Assembly: GCA_001936135.1 (NCBI GenBank)
Contig: CP012816.1
Location: forward strand, 4,267,629 to 4,331,628
DNA length: 64,000 bases
Origin: Saccharomycopsis fibuligera x Saccharomycopsis cf. fibuligera
Lineage: Eukaryota; Ascomycota; Saccharomycetes; Ascoideales; Saccharomycopsidaceae
Reading direction: 5' to 3'
Shown here: positions 1-10,200 of the stretch, piece by piece
Layout of the letters: each line of letters opens with the position of its first letter
Position numbering within the stretch: the stretch's first letter is position 1
The notes under the pieces: model-generated
Told to the model about the DNA's origin: nothing
Databases searched by the model: none
Seen by the model: the letters and a program-made list of their open reading frames with translations, nothing else
Program-made: the position numbers and the translations under genes

Positions 1-1348
1 ATTTGTTAATCACATATGTATATTCCGAGATTCAAGACAAAGATGCTTGGGCTGTACTTGTATCTAGTGTAACTGTTGTTTTGTTTTAACGTTGCCTTAT
101 GTAGTGTAGTTGAGAGGTGGAACAAGCGATAATGTATTACCTAAGTACAACTAAACAGAAACACTTTGACCACTTCTGGTTAAATTGTCAATTCCAAGGA
201 GTGTTGTATATATATCAGATAATCAACGTAAGTATAATGCATCACTTAAATATCCTGTTGTTGAAACACTTGATGCCAAGGCTTGTATCGTAGAAATATG
301 ATAACTTCAAGTTAAATGGTAATTCACTGGAAGTGTAGTATTAAGAGAATATCAACATATCCTAAAAAACAGCTGGTGGTGAGAATAAAAAAAATAATTC
401 CGATAGTGAGTAACTGGATAGTAAGAAAAAAAGAGTGGAGATTAATTGACTTAGGGAAAAGAAACGCATAAACTGGTTGAAGACTTATGCTGCAATGAAA
501 ATTTATTGTGCTTTAAATCTACTACCAGAGAACCAAAAACAATTATTCTTGAACCTAATAAACCGCTCCTTTTTTAAATTTTCTTTCTTGCTATTTCTTC
601 CACTTCTTTCACACTTTTATTGAGTTCTATTTAGTACTTTGTCATTTCCAGAGTCTGCGAGCTATCCAAAACTAATGTTATTTTCCCCTGTAATATATAC
701 TTAATACACCATAGACCAATTCACCTATGGCGGTTTTTAGTATTTATATATATGAATTGAAACATCCGGGGCGGCAAGCATATTCAGTACAAGCTATCTC
801 AAATTAACTGTCAACTACCCAAAAGTTCTTCTTATTCTACAACTAAAAGAAATATTCCACTTATAGTTAGTAGATTTGGTCGAAAATTTAACTATATTAA
901 CACTAACAGGGAAAAAAAAAGACTACTATATCGAAGAAAATAAGATAGATTTTCACGGGTTACTAATGTTGGGTGTTAATGTTTAAAAAAGGTCGCTATA
1001 ATCTTAATCTGCAACACTATGCACATAACTGCAATAATCTTGTGAGAGACGCCTAATTTTCATCAGATTATTTGTTTGTTTCCAGAGGGCATCGATAAAA
1101 ATCACTAATCTTCATCGATGCTGCTATTTACAAAGCAAAGATAGAAGAAAGTATTTCCATTAAGATTATTACTATTCAAAGTCAAACTGTTTCCAATGTT
1201 TTTGCCGACAATCTGAGCAGCTTTTCTCATATTTCTCTACTAAATATTCCTTCCGCCTACTTTCGAGTCACTGTCTTGATCATAGATCACCTGTATAAGA
1301 CTTCATCGTTCTCGGTGCGCTCTCAAATACCGGAGGTACCAAAACACA
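1..1348. other. Gene-free stretch upstream of DDC1
   Basis: AT-rich sequence with many stops in all frames. It holds one copy of the dispersed ~110-bp repeat near its left end (separate entry). I see no gene, tRNA or clear promoter element apart from the expected promoter space of the gene that starts at 1349. Confidence 0.6.
100..212 (+). repeat. Dispersed ~110-bp repeat, copy 1
   Basis: This copy shares with four other intergenic segments, in the same order, the words TGTAGTG, AAGCGATAATG, AAGTACAACTA, CACTTCTGGTTAA and GTGTYGTA. A second, weaker echo of its right half (around 303-345, with GTTAAATGGTAATTCACTGG) follows, which suggests a longer parent element or a partial duplication. The class is unknown; a solo LTR remnant or a small non-autonomous element are both possible. 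A near-perfect Pol III A-box-like word (TAGTTGAGAGG) occurs at its left end. Confidence 0.6.
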
Positions 1349-3214
1349 ATGTCATTCCAAGCTGTGATCAAGGATCTAGAGTCAAAGCAAATATGGTGCA
1401 AATCAGTTAGCTCACTTGCATCTATTGCTGACAATATGAAAATTATTATAACCAAAAGTTTCATGAGTTTATCGGCGCTTAACACATCTCGAACGGCAAA
1501 TATCGATATTATATTCAGAAGCGAGTTTTTTGACAAATACATATTTACTTATGACACGGACAATGTGATACACGATGGGTTTCAGCTAAATCATAATCAA
1601 CGCCAAAATCAGTATGCACCGTTTAGTGAACGAAGAGATCCCAATCAAGAAAACAGCACAGACCATGCTAGTTATAGTTTTGTTATTCTGTCTCGGTTTT
1701 TATCAGTACTATTCAAACTGCCTGATGATGACGAGTATACCCTATCTATTAATTTTGAGCGCAAGTGTCCCAAGACTCACAGATTTAGGTTATTGATCGA
1801 AAAAGTTTCAAAGAAACTTGTGAAGAAACAGTTTAGCCCAGCATTTCAGCCTTGCTCATTAGATAATAAAGATATATTGAGAGTGTACAAGAGAATGCTA
1901 AGCAAGTTGTGGAGCTCTTACCAAGTATCTGACTTTGATGATTTCAGAATTGGCAGTGACACCCAAGAAAATAGTGCTGGTATCTTGGCCAACTTGAACA
2001 ATATTAATAATGTGGAAGACAATGCTGTAAACTACCTTATTTTGGAAAATGTGGTTCTCAAGAAATTTTTGGAAGTAACACCCAGCTCAATTGAGGATTT
2101 TCAAATCAACATCAAAAAATCAATTAACAGGTTACATTTTATTGCGTTTTTGAAACCAATAAAAAAGGACAAAGTTTATATTCGGCAGCCAATGTCGTTG
2201 TGTGTATCTATTGGTATGGAAGACGTGATTGATCAATTTTTGCATCCAGCGGCTGATCAAGATAATGATGTGATTAAAGTGACGTTTAGACTTAAAGAAT
2301 TAAAAACTTTTATTTCGTTAGCATCACAGACCTTCATAGTGAATAATAGTGGCAATGTAAATATGCTACTCAGTGATCCTAATGGAGTAGACAATAACAT
2401 AGATAGAAATCATGGGGAAGGAAGTATGCACAGCAATGGAGAAAATAATACGTTTGAGATTTTTTTTGCTGGTAATGGGAGTCCAATAGTATTCGAGTCA
2501 AATTTGAAACGAGGACTAGTGAATATAAAGTTAACACAGATTACCGATACTGATGAGAATATCAACATTGATAAGCCTACCGAGTTGCCAGATTTGCGAA
2601 AAAGACATTTACCTGACTACAAGATTATAAAAAATGCTAGAAGAAGAAATGAGCAGCAAAATGCTATCAATAACAGTACTAATGTTAGCGCCAAGCAGAG
2701 TGAGGCACCATACGACGAATTTGAAACTCACATGCGACAGATTGTTGACAACGGGGGTAATACTCAAAACAGCAGTAACAGTAATAATATTAATAATAAT
2801 AAAAACCAAACCCCACTTTTCGTTGAAGATAATGATTTGTTGCACTATAGTGCCACTACTGGTAACAATAGCCTGCAAAGCACTTCTAGAAAGCTTGCAA
2901 GATTAACAGGGAAAAGGAGAAGCAGGACAAACAATCTCATAGACGAGGATGATGATAATGATGAAAGCGGTGCGTTATATGATGGAAATGGCGATAATAA
3001 TTATGATGGTTCAAACTTTAATTATGAGCACCAAGCGACAATAACTTGGAACACCACTGCTACCACAAGGGTGGATAATGGTGTTGGTTATGGTGACAAT
3101 AATAGAACAAAAAGAGCATTAGCAGATGATGATGAAAATCAAGACGATAACGGTGAGGACGAAGGCATTGGGAGAACTCAACTTACCAAAAGGGTCAAAG
3201 GGTTATTTGATTAA
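1349..3214 (+). CDS. DDC1: DNA damage checkpoint clamp subunit Ddc1/Rad9
   Basis: 621-residue protein of the Rad9/Ddc1 family, the PCNA-like subunit that forms the 9-1-1 clamp with Rad17 and Mec3. The clamp is loaded at damaged DNA and activates Mec1. The N-terminus fits the family: a stretch on the pattern IWCKSVSSLASIADNM is followed by serine/arginine-rich SLSALNTSRTANIDI, then a hydrophobic FF segment. The second clamp lobe ends near residues 370-405 with the Rad9-like FEIFFAGNGSPIVFES. After about residue 430 the tail is Asn- and Asp-rich, with basic clusters (GKRRSR and a final TKRVKG) that may be nuclear localisation signals. Length is close to the S. cerevisiae protein (about 612). 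The first ATG of the frame fits the family start. Sequence similarity in this family is low, so the call rests on the overall pattern. Confidence 0.75.
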   Translation: MSFQAVIKDLESKQIWCKSVSSLASIADNMKIIITKSFMSLSALNTSRTANIDIIFRSEFFDKYIFTYDTDNVIHDGFQLNHNQRQNQYAPFSERRDPNQENSTDHASYSFVILSRFLSVLFKLPDDDEYTLSINFERKCPKTHRFRLLIEKVSKKLVKKQFSPAFQPCSLDNKDILRVYKRMLSKLWSSYQVSDFDDFRIGSDTQENSAGILANLNNINNVEDNAVNYLILENVVLKKFLEVTPSSIEDFQINIKKSINRLHFIAFLKPIKKDKVYIRQPMSLCVSIGMEDVIDQFLHPAADQDNDVIKVTFRLKELKTFISLASQTFIVNNSGNVNMLLSDPNGVDNNIDRNHGEGSMHSNGENNTFEIFFAGNGSPIVFESNLKRGLVNIKLTQITDTDENINIDKPTELPDLRKRHLPDYKIIKNARRRNEQQNAINNSTNVSAKQSEAPYDEFETHMRQIVDNGGNTQNSSNSNNINNNKNQTPLFVEDNDLLHYSATTGNNSLQSTSRKLARLTGKRRSRTNNLIDEDDDNDESGALYDGNGDNNYDGSNFNYEHQATITWNTTATTRVDNGVGYGDNNRTKRALADDDENQDDNGEDEGIGRTQLTKRVKGLFD

Positions 3215-3531
3215 TCTGTGAAGGAAGCTATGACAGCTTGCTGGTATTTTTTTTTATTGCATAGCTGGGGAGCTATGGTATTGATGCATCGGTAATGCTT
3301 GCACCCGTAGTGCTGGTATATCCTCGGGGATTAGAATGTGACAGAAAAGGGAAGAACAGGAACTGCCGTGTAGCATGGAAAAAAGGCCATTGCAGTTATG
3401 TAGATTTACAGATTCAATGATTTTATACGATATTGTAATTATTCTTCCCATTAACCATTTCAATATACTTGCATTGCATTAAAAGTTTCATAACATCGGC
3501 ATAAAATCTATATAAACACTACTAATGTAGC
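3215..3531. other. Convergent intergenic region, DDC1 / aldo-keto reductase
   Basis: About 320 bases between two genes that end towards each other. Only terminator function is expected. A run of nine T (from 3247) follows the DDC1 stop by about 30 bases. Nothing else seen. Confidence 0.5.
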
Positions 3532-4506
3532 TTAGATAAAAGTAGCAATCTTTTGTTCTGGTTTTTCTGCCCAGTCATATGGATCATTGAATCTCAAACC
3601 GATATCAAGACTGTTAATTTGTTCAATTTCCTCCTTTGTTAAGTCAAAGTCTTCAACTTTCAAGTTAGACAACAATCTTTCTTTCTTTGACGACTTTGGA
3701 ATAACGGCAATACCTCTTTGAGTAGCCCATCTCAATAAAACTTGAGCATTAGATCTGTCATGGTTTTTAGCAATACTAGCAATCTTGTCACTTTTAAGTA
3801 AAGAGTCAACATGCTTGACCTTTGGGTGATTCAATTCAATGAAAGATTGAGGACCAAATGAAGAGTAAGCAGTAACCAAAATGTTTTTGCTCTGAGCATA
3901 TTGAATCAATTTTGGTTGAGTCAAGTATGGGTGGTGTTCAATTTGCAAAACTGCTGGTGGGATTCTTGCGCTTCTCAATAAGTCTTCAAGCAATGCACCT
4001 CTGAAGTTGGAAACACCCAAAGATTTGATTTTACCTTCATCAACAAGCTCTTCCAAAGCTTTCCAAGTTTCTGAAATTGGAACATCTTCGTACTCAAAGT
4101 TACCTTTTTCACCAGTAAAAAGACCAGGTGGGTATTTCTCTTCAATTGGAACATATTTGAACGCAATTGGGAAATGGATGTAAAAGATGTCAACGTAGTC
4201 CAATTTCAAGTCAGACAAAGTTTTTTCCAAAGCTTTTCTGACATTTTTTGGGTGATGGTAATTGTTCCACAATTTGGAAACTACAACAAGGTCTTCTCTC
4301 TTGACTAGGCCATCAGTAATTGCCTTTTTGAAACCTTCACCGGCCTGAACTTCGTTTCCATAGTCTTCAGCACCATCGAATAATCTGTAACCGACCTCAA
4401 TGGCCTCGTAGACTCTTTGAGCGGTTTGGTCTTGAGGAATTTTCCAAAGACCCAAACCGACTAATGGGATTTGACGGCCGTTATTCAAAGTAACAGTAGA
4501 AGCCAT
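3532..4506 (-). CDS. XYL1: NAD(P)H-dependent aldo-keto reductase, xylose-reductase type
   Basis: 324-residue cytosolic aldo-keto reductase of the yeast xylose reductase (Gre3/Xyl1, AKR2B) type, which reduces D-xylose and other aldoses to their polyols. All four catalytic residues are visible: D44 and Y49 in [10 protein letters not shown]78 in VVSKLWN and H111 in YIHFPIAF. The coenzyme phosphate-binding loop is [14 protein letters not shown] at residues 269-282, with K271 and R277. The C-terminal [13 protein letters not shown] and the isoleucine end are typical of xylose reductases, as is the length (318-324). The loop has Ser where the yeast enzymes I recall have Asn (IPKSN), which touches cofactor choice between NADPH and NADH. 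A paralogous Gre3-like aldose reductase with another main substrate is the alternative. A TATA box lies 150 bp upstream. Confidence 0.85.
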   Translation of the reverse strand: MASTVTLNNGRQIPLVGLGLWKIPQDQTAQRVYEAIEVGYRLFDGAEDYGNEVQAGEGFKKAITDGLVKREDLVVVSKLWNNYHHPKNVRKALEKTLSDLKLDYVDIFYIHFPIAFKYVPIEEKYPPGLFTGEKGNFEYEDVPISETWKALEELVDEGKIKSLGVSNFRGALLEDLLRSARIPPAVLQIEHHPYLTQPKLIQYAQSKNILVTAYSSFGPQSFIELNHPKVKHVDSLLKSDKIASIAKNHDRSNAQVLLRWATQRGIAVIPKSSKKERLLSNLKVEDFDLTKEEIEQINSLDIGLRFNDPYDWAEKPEQKIATFI

Positions 4507-5839
4507 TGTGAGATGCGTAATAGAATTGTGTATAAAAGGTAGTAAAACGTCAATTGATTTTTAAAAAAACAGAATTTATTGAGTAAGATAAAAAACTTTA
4601 GAAAGTAACAAAAAAGAAGACTGAATGGCGAAACAAGAAAACTGGTGGACTCCCTTGCTATTTATAATGCGGATCCTGGGGGAGGTGAACGGGGCGGTTG
4701 CTACCATACTTTAGCCTAATCGCGCGTGCTCATGAGCAGGATGATGTCACGTTTTCTTCCAGAATACTCCCTAACCTAAAGCTTATAACTATACAAAGTT
4801 TTCTACTATACAATATCATATACAATGATAGTATTATTTAGAAGAAGTCAGATTGTGCCATTGAGATGCACACAAATCGGTATGCTCAATCACCAAGCTT
4901 CGCTATAGTATGCCGCCGGCACTGTAATTATCCACAGATAGACACAATTGCCCATGGGCGCAATGAATACTACACCGAAGAAGGTTTATAGAACTTTCAT
5001 GAACATTAGCTTGCCATATCCCTAGAGCTCAAAATACACCTTCTTGATCTGCTGATGATACGGATTAAAGAAGGCGCAAGTACTTCTACAAGTATTCACA
5101 ATCATAGAATCAATAAAAAGCGATCAATGACGGGTATCGTTGGTGGGATGATGCCAGTGATGATGGCCGAGGAGGTGTGGATAATATGGTGCTTGGAAAG
5201 TCAACTGGTGAAACTATGTCAATATGGAGCAGCCAGAGAATATGCCAGATGGAATGAAAACAATTGAAATAATTTAAGTAGTCACTGCGTCAAGCGGCAG
5301 TTCTCCTCGACAAACTCCTTCCGTGGTATCCTAACCTTGTGCCAATGACTACGTTTGCGATGTTATAGCAAATGTGTTTGATCACATTTCTTTAGCAATT
5401 ATATATGGTGTAGATACTCCACATAAACAATTCCTTTTTCATATACAAAAGTGCCACCATGATACATGGGTGTAGCTGAACCTTGCAAATATCATCCCTT
5501 ACAACACACATACGCTTTTTCTGGTAGATGCTCAGCTTTAGATCCAGTGCCTAGCCTTGCCTTAGTCTATTGTTAAGTACTACGCTTCAGTGGTTTTAAT
5601 CCAAACTAACTCATAGCGAGTCATTCGGCAGACTCTTGATGTTACATTATTCATGATCCTTAAATCCAGTACAAAACACAAACAAAAAACAGTTGAGACA
5701 AACTAAGATATTAAGTAAGTATGAAGTTGCACATAAACGTACCTTTGCAAAACTCGATTAATATGATAATTCCCGTACCACTCAGAAATCAACTTCAGCA
5801 GCTCTAACTTATTAGAATTGAAATTGAATCTTCTATTAT
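4507..5839. other. Promoter of the aldo-keto reductase and spacer to SSS1
   Basis: About 1.3 kb with no convincing gene. The right-hand open frame (5055-5267, 70 codons) has no family resemblance and biased composition. The left part is the upstream region of the reductase and contains its TATA box; the rest lies downstream of SSS1. Confidence 0.5.
4659..4666 (-). promoter_or_regulatory. TATA box of the aldo-keto reductase
   Basis: TATAAATA on the minus strand, 153 bases before the start codon, a normal distance for a regulated yeast promoter. A GC-rich segment (around 4672-4735) lies just upstream of it. Confidence 0.45.
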
Positions 5840-6700
5840 TTAAACAATCAAGTAACGGATTGGAATGTGAACCTGTAATTTGATTTGTTAGTATCCCCTT
5901 CTCTAGCTTGTGACTGTTGAAATGTTTCGCAGATGCCATAACTGTTGGAAAGATACTTACCAATTTGATACCATAACCAATTACACCCATAGCGATGAAA
6001 CCAGCACCAACTGCTTTTATAATTTGAACGTATTCTATGTTTTTATGTTAGTAAACTATACGGTTTTCTGAAAAATGGAATAGAGGAGTTATAAAAATGT
6101 GACGTAGATCTCAAAAACATTTAGTTATTTGATATTTGCTGCTGTTGTTTTTCACTCAATGCTGACTTTAACTTATTATGCTCTTGCGAACTTCACTTTA
6201 ATCACTTTGAAGAACCTTTTCAAATATGCAAAGCTGATAATCCTTCGATTGTTTTGAGCATAGAGTTAATAAACTGCTCAGGAGAATCTCGATGGTTTTG
6301 GTATTGGTTCAGAAACTAAACAAATAAGCATTTCTGCGCAAGGTATAATCAAAGCATAAACACAACCTCTATCGCTGAGTGCCATTCGGAAGCTTTGAAT
6401 CTTGCCTGTAAAATGGTTTGACATTCTCAACCCAAAAAAACCCGTTCTCTTAATTGAGTCAATATCCAAAGAGAAATCCAATGGCGGTTCACAAAACAAA
6501 GATAAAACCAATTTTGGTGAGCTTAAATAAACAAAGACACATCCTGTTGCAGTCTCAAGAAGTTCAAGACTCATATATTCTCGTTATATCTCAGACATAC
6601 CTTTTTGAGTTGGCTTAGCGCATTTCCGCACAAAAGCAGATCCATCTTTGACAAATTCAACTGGGACTTCAACAACTTTTTCAAATCCGTCAGAGGCCAT
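5840..6700 (-). CDS. SSS1: Sec61 complex gamma subunit Sss1, three exons
   Basis: Small tail-anchored subunit of the ER translocon, which clamps the Sec61 channel and is needed for protein import into the ER. The gene is split: exon 1 is 6601-6700, exon 2 is 5961-6034 and exon 3 is 5840-5872, read on the minus strand. Intron 1 (6035-6600) has donor GTATGT and branch site TACTAAC at 6047-6053. Intron 2 (5873-5960) has donor GTAAGT and TACTAAC at 5887-5893, only 14 bases before its acceptor. Splicing gives 68 residues: a cytosolic part with VVEVPVEFVKDGSAFVRKC, one membrane helix (QIIKAVGAGFIAMGVIGYGI) and the family-typical end VHIPIRYLIV. Length and sequence agree with the yeast protein (80 residues, shorter N-terminus here). 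The last exon codes for only ten residues and the stop. The reading is secure because both junctions restore conserved residues. Confidence 0.93.
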
Positions 6701-7239
6701 TTTTGATATTATCTATATAAGTATTGATTATTATGTGGTGTTTAGTAGAAAAACTTGGGTTGTGTTAGGTTGGTGGTGATATTGTGTTGTTGTAGATGTA
6801 TTATTTAGTTGACACTGCCGAGAGCCTGTTTTTTCAACATATGCTTCCATTATCGATCGATCATTGATTGATGCTGTGTCCATTACTTGAATGCTTTGAA
6901 GGTTACCCTACCTTAGTATACACATGCAACCACAATTACAAAATGTGTGTAGATGTTTAAAAGTAGAGATAGCATATTCTACTTTCTGTTTTATTAGATT
7001 TAATCTTTAAGATGACTATAACACCTTTGACACTGTGGGAAGCTATTTGAGTAAAGTAAAGACATAAACTGTAAATATCCACTTTATCTTAATTACATAA
7101 AAATTGTAGTAACCTGTGTAGAAAGGCTGTCTACCATGTAATTCAAGGAAAAAGAAATAAAAGTACAAGTACTAAAGATAAGACTATAAAAACTAACAGA
7201 GTAAAAGATTTGCATTTTAAAAAATGTAAAAAAAAAGAC
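6701..7239. other. SSS1 promoter and VAC14 3' region
   Basis: AT-rich spacer of about 540 bases between the SSS1 start and the VAC14 stop. No gene or distinctive motif seen. Confidence 0.5.
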
Positions 7240-10200
7240 CTATAAGACATCATTTTTTCGAGCAATATTATGACCTTGAGCATTCATATTACCACTGTTA
7301 CTATTGGAATTCGACGCGTTATTTTTCGACAAATGCTGCTGGCTACTGTTGTTGCTAGTATTAATTTTATTAATTTTTTTAGAAGGCCTGCTGATATTGC
7401 TCAGACTATTATTAAATGCACTGTCGCCACTTGATGTTGAAATTGAATATCCACCAGCGACAGCATCGTTACTATTATTATTATTGTTATTATTATGATT
7501 ATTATTATGATTAATATCATTATTATTATGATTATTATTACTATTATTATGATTATTATTATTACTATTCTTATTATTATTATTAGTCTCGTTGTCATTT
7601 TTATTCTTATTCTTATTATTAGTATCGTTGTCATTTTTATTATTATTATTATTATTGCTCTTGTTCTTGTTATTGTTATTGTTAGCATTATTGTTATCAT
7701 TATCATCATCATAATCATTATTGTTATTATTATTATCATTATTCTTATTATTGTTACTGTTATTGTTGCTGTCATTGTTGCCGCTGATGTTTTTCTTTAG
7801 CACGCTGTGTCCCTGGGGGACATCTTTCACTGATTTATTACTTTCAGTATCATTTTTCTTACTTTCGAGATTGGTATTGGTACTGTTATTCTCGTTTGCT
7901 TCTGGTAATTTCTGATAGCTAACACCACTTATAATACTACCAGTACTATGAATAACGCTATCTGTGTTGCTGTTATTCGCAACTAAATCATTATGTGGTT
8001 TGGCTATACCGCTTGCTGGGCTATAAGAGGTGTTCTTGTTACTGGATACTACAGTGTTTGTACCACTTGCGCTAGTATTCAGATTATGAGGGACTGGTGT
8101 TGCAGCGTTTGAACTAGTATTATTGCCGGCATTTATATTACCAGCAGTTGAGTTGTTGTTACTAGTGATGTTATTGTGAATGCTGCTAGCTGCACTACTG
8201 GCGCTACTATTGTTGAAAATATTGGAGTATGCTGACAAGTTAGAGGATTTTATTGATGCAGTTGGATATTTAGGGCTACTGTTAGCAATATTCAAACTTG
8301 AAATCTTGTTTTTCAATGAAGTTATATTGCTTGAGTTTTCCTGACTATTGTGTTGATGATGAAAACCATAAGAGGAAGATCCGTTATTGTGGGAACTTGT
8401 ATGATTGTTGGTACCACTATTAGTAATTGTGCTATTATTAGTGTGGTTGCCAAGACTGCTGTTCCCACCACCAGCGGTTCTGTTCAAGATCGGTAAATTG
8501 CTGGTAGTACTATTACTTGCAGAACGACTATGTGTAGCTTGTGCATCATATCGATCAAGTCCCACTGATGGTGTGTTCTTAGCAAAATTTTTGATAGGTG
8601 AACCAATGCGGTTGCTTATTGCGGTTACCAGAGCTGTATTGCGCAAAGGACGTAAACCAGAAGCTTGTCTATGAGAGAAAGCCGTGTTGGGACCTAATTT
8701 AGGGGTGCCAGAATTAGTAAAAGTTGAAAAACCCAGTATACTATTCGTTGTGTTAAAATCATCAGAAGCTTTATTCAGCTCACTTGGCTTGTTTTCATGT
8801 ACACTTTCAGACGCGGTGGCGGTTGACTCAACATTCGCATTATTTTCATTGTTATTACTATTATTACTACTGGAATTTGAGTTAGTTTTCAGAAATCTGT
8901 CAAGCTTGACATCTTCATGCTTTTGCTGAATTTCTCTGAAAACCTTGATTAATTCGTTGTATTTCTGTTTTCTGCTACTTATTAATTTTGAGTTAGCGCT
9001 TGCAGCAGCCGCTGATGAAATTGATGTACCAGAGGGTGATAATATGTTACTTGAAGATGCAGATAAGATATTACTGTTAGCAGTAAATCCATTGATTGAG
9101 TTTAATCTTTTTTGTAAAATATCAAATACATTGGATTGTGGTAAAAGCATCAAAATGCCATAAAGACATTTCAACAAGTATGGGTACTTGTCAGGTTCCA
9201 AAAGTTGTAATCTTAACTTGACGAATACTGGACTTTCCAACAACTGCACAAGGATATCTAATTGAATTAATAAGTTCATTGTTATTTCAAATTCAACAAA
9301 AATTTTCAACAAATTGTAAGCAAGCTCATAATTCTGAGACAATAAACATAATGACAAGCATGCTGGAGCATTGTAAGACCAAGACTTAAATATTGTAGCA
9401 AAAAGTTGCCAATCTTCCTTGGTGTGAATATTTCTTAGTTTATTTCTTAGCTCAGCTAATTCTGGAGCAGTAATCAAATTGCTATTCAAGATTTGAACCA
9501 TGATACTAATGAATCCGAGGTTATTTTTCAAATTTTTAGAGCTAGTAACTGTTCTGCTTGCTCCAGACAGACCGGTGAAATTATCAATGTCAAACAAAAC
9601 ATGGGCTAATGATTTATAAATTCTTTCAGCGTTCAAATTAGCACAAAGTTTTCGAATTATGAAGTTACCTTTTGTTTCTAATAATTTCCGATCATTTTTG
9701 AAAAGCGTGGTCAAATCCATCATTAGTTGAGTAAATCTTGTATCATTAGCACTAGTAGAGATTTCTGATATAAGAATCACATCTTTTTCAATAGCCAATG
9801 ACGATTCACCACATAAACTTTTTAATAAGATTTGGAAAGTTTTGCTCAATGAACTCGACAAAAATAGCTTGTATGATTTTTTGTGTAACATTATTAACCA
9901 ATCAAGAAGAAGTAATTTGGTTGATTCATTAACGTTGAGTAAGTTGTTAGTTATTATATTAATCAAAGAGTTGTAAACTGAGTTGCCATCTTCGTTTGCT
10001 GGATCCAAGAACCTTGCGGAGTTTTTTAAATCTGCTGAATATATAAGAGCCCGTTTATCTGGAGAATATATCACCGCATTCTTAGCCTTTGAGTCCTCTT
10101 TCGAGGTTGCCATAGATGAAAGATCATGATCGTTGTTGCTGATATTAATGCTAGTGTTAGTATTAATATTATTGTTTGCAACTCCTGCTGATGCTGTACT

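Noticed and set aside
5055-5267. 70-codon frame right of the aldo-keto reductase
   Set aside because: No resemblance to known proteins. It lies in promoter/spacer sequence.
6278-6574. 98-codon minus-strand frame inside SSS1
   Set aside because: It lies within intron 1 and has no recognisable product.
7304-7915. Ile/Leu/Val-rich frames opposite or out of frame with the VAC14 tail
   Set aside because: They are translations of the ATT/GTT triplet tract in other frames.
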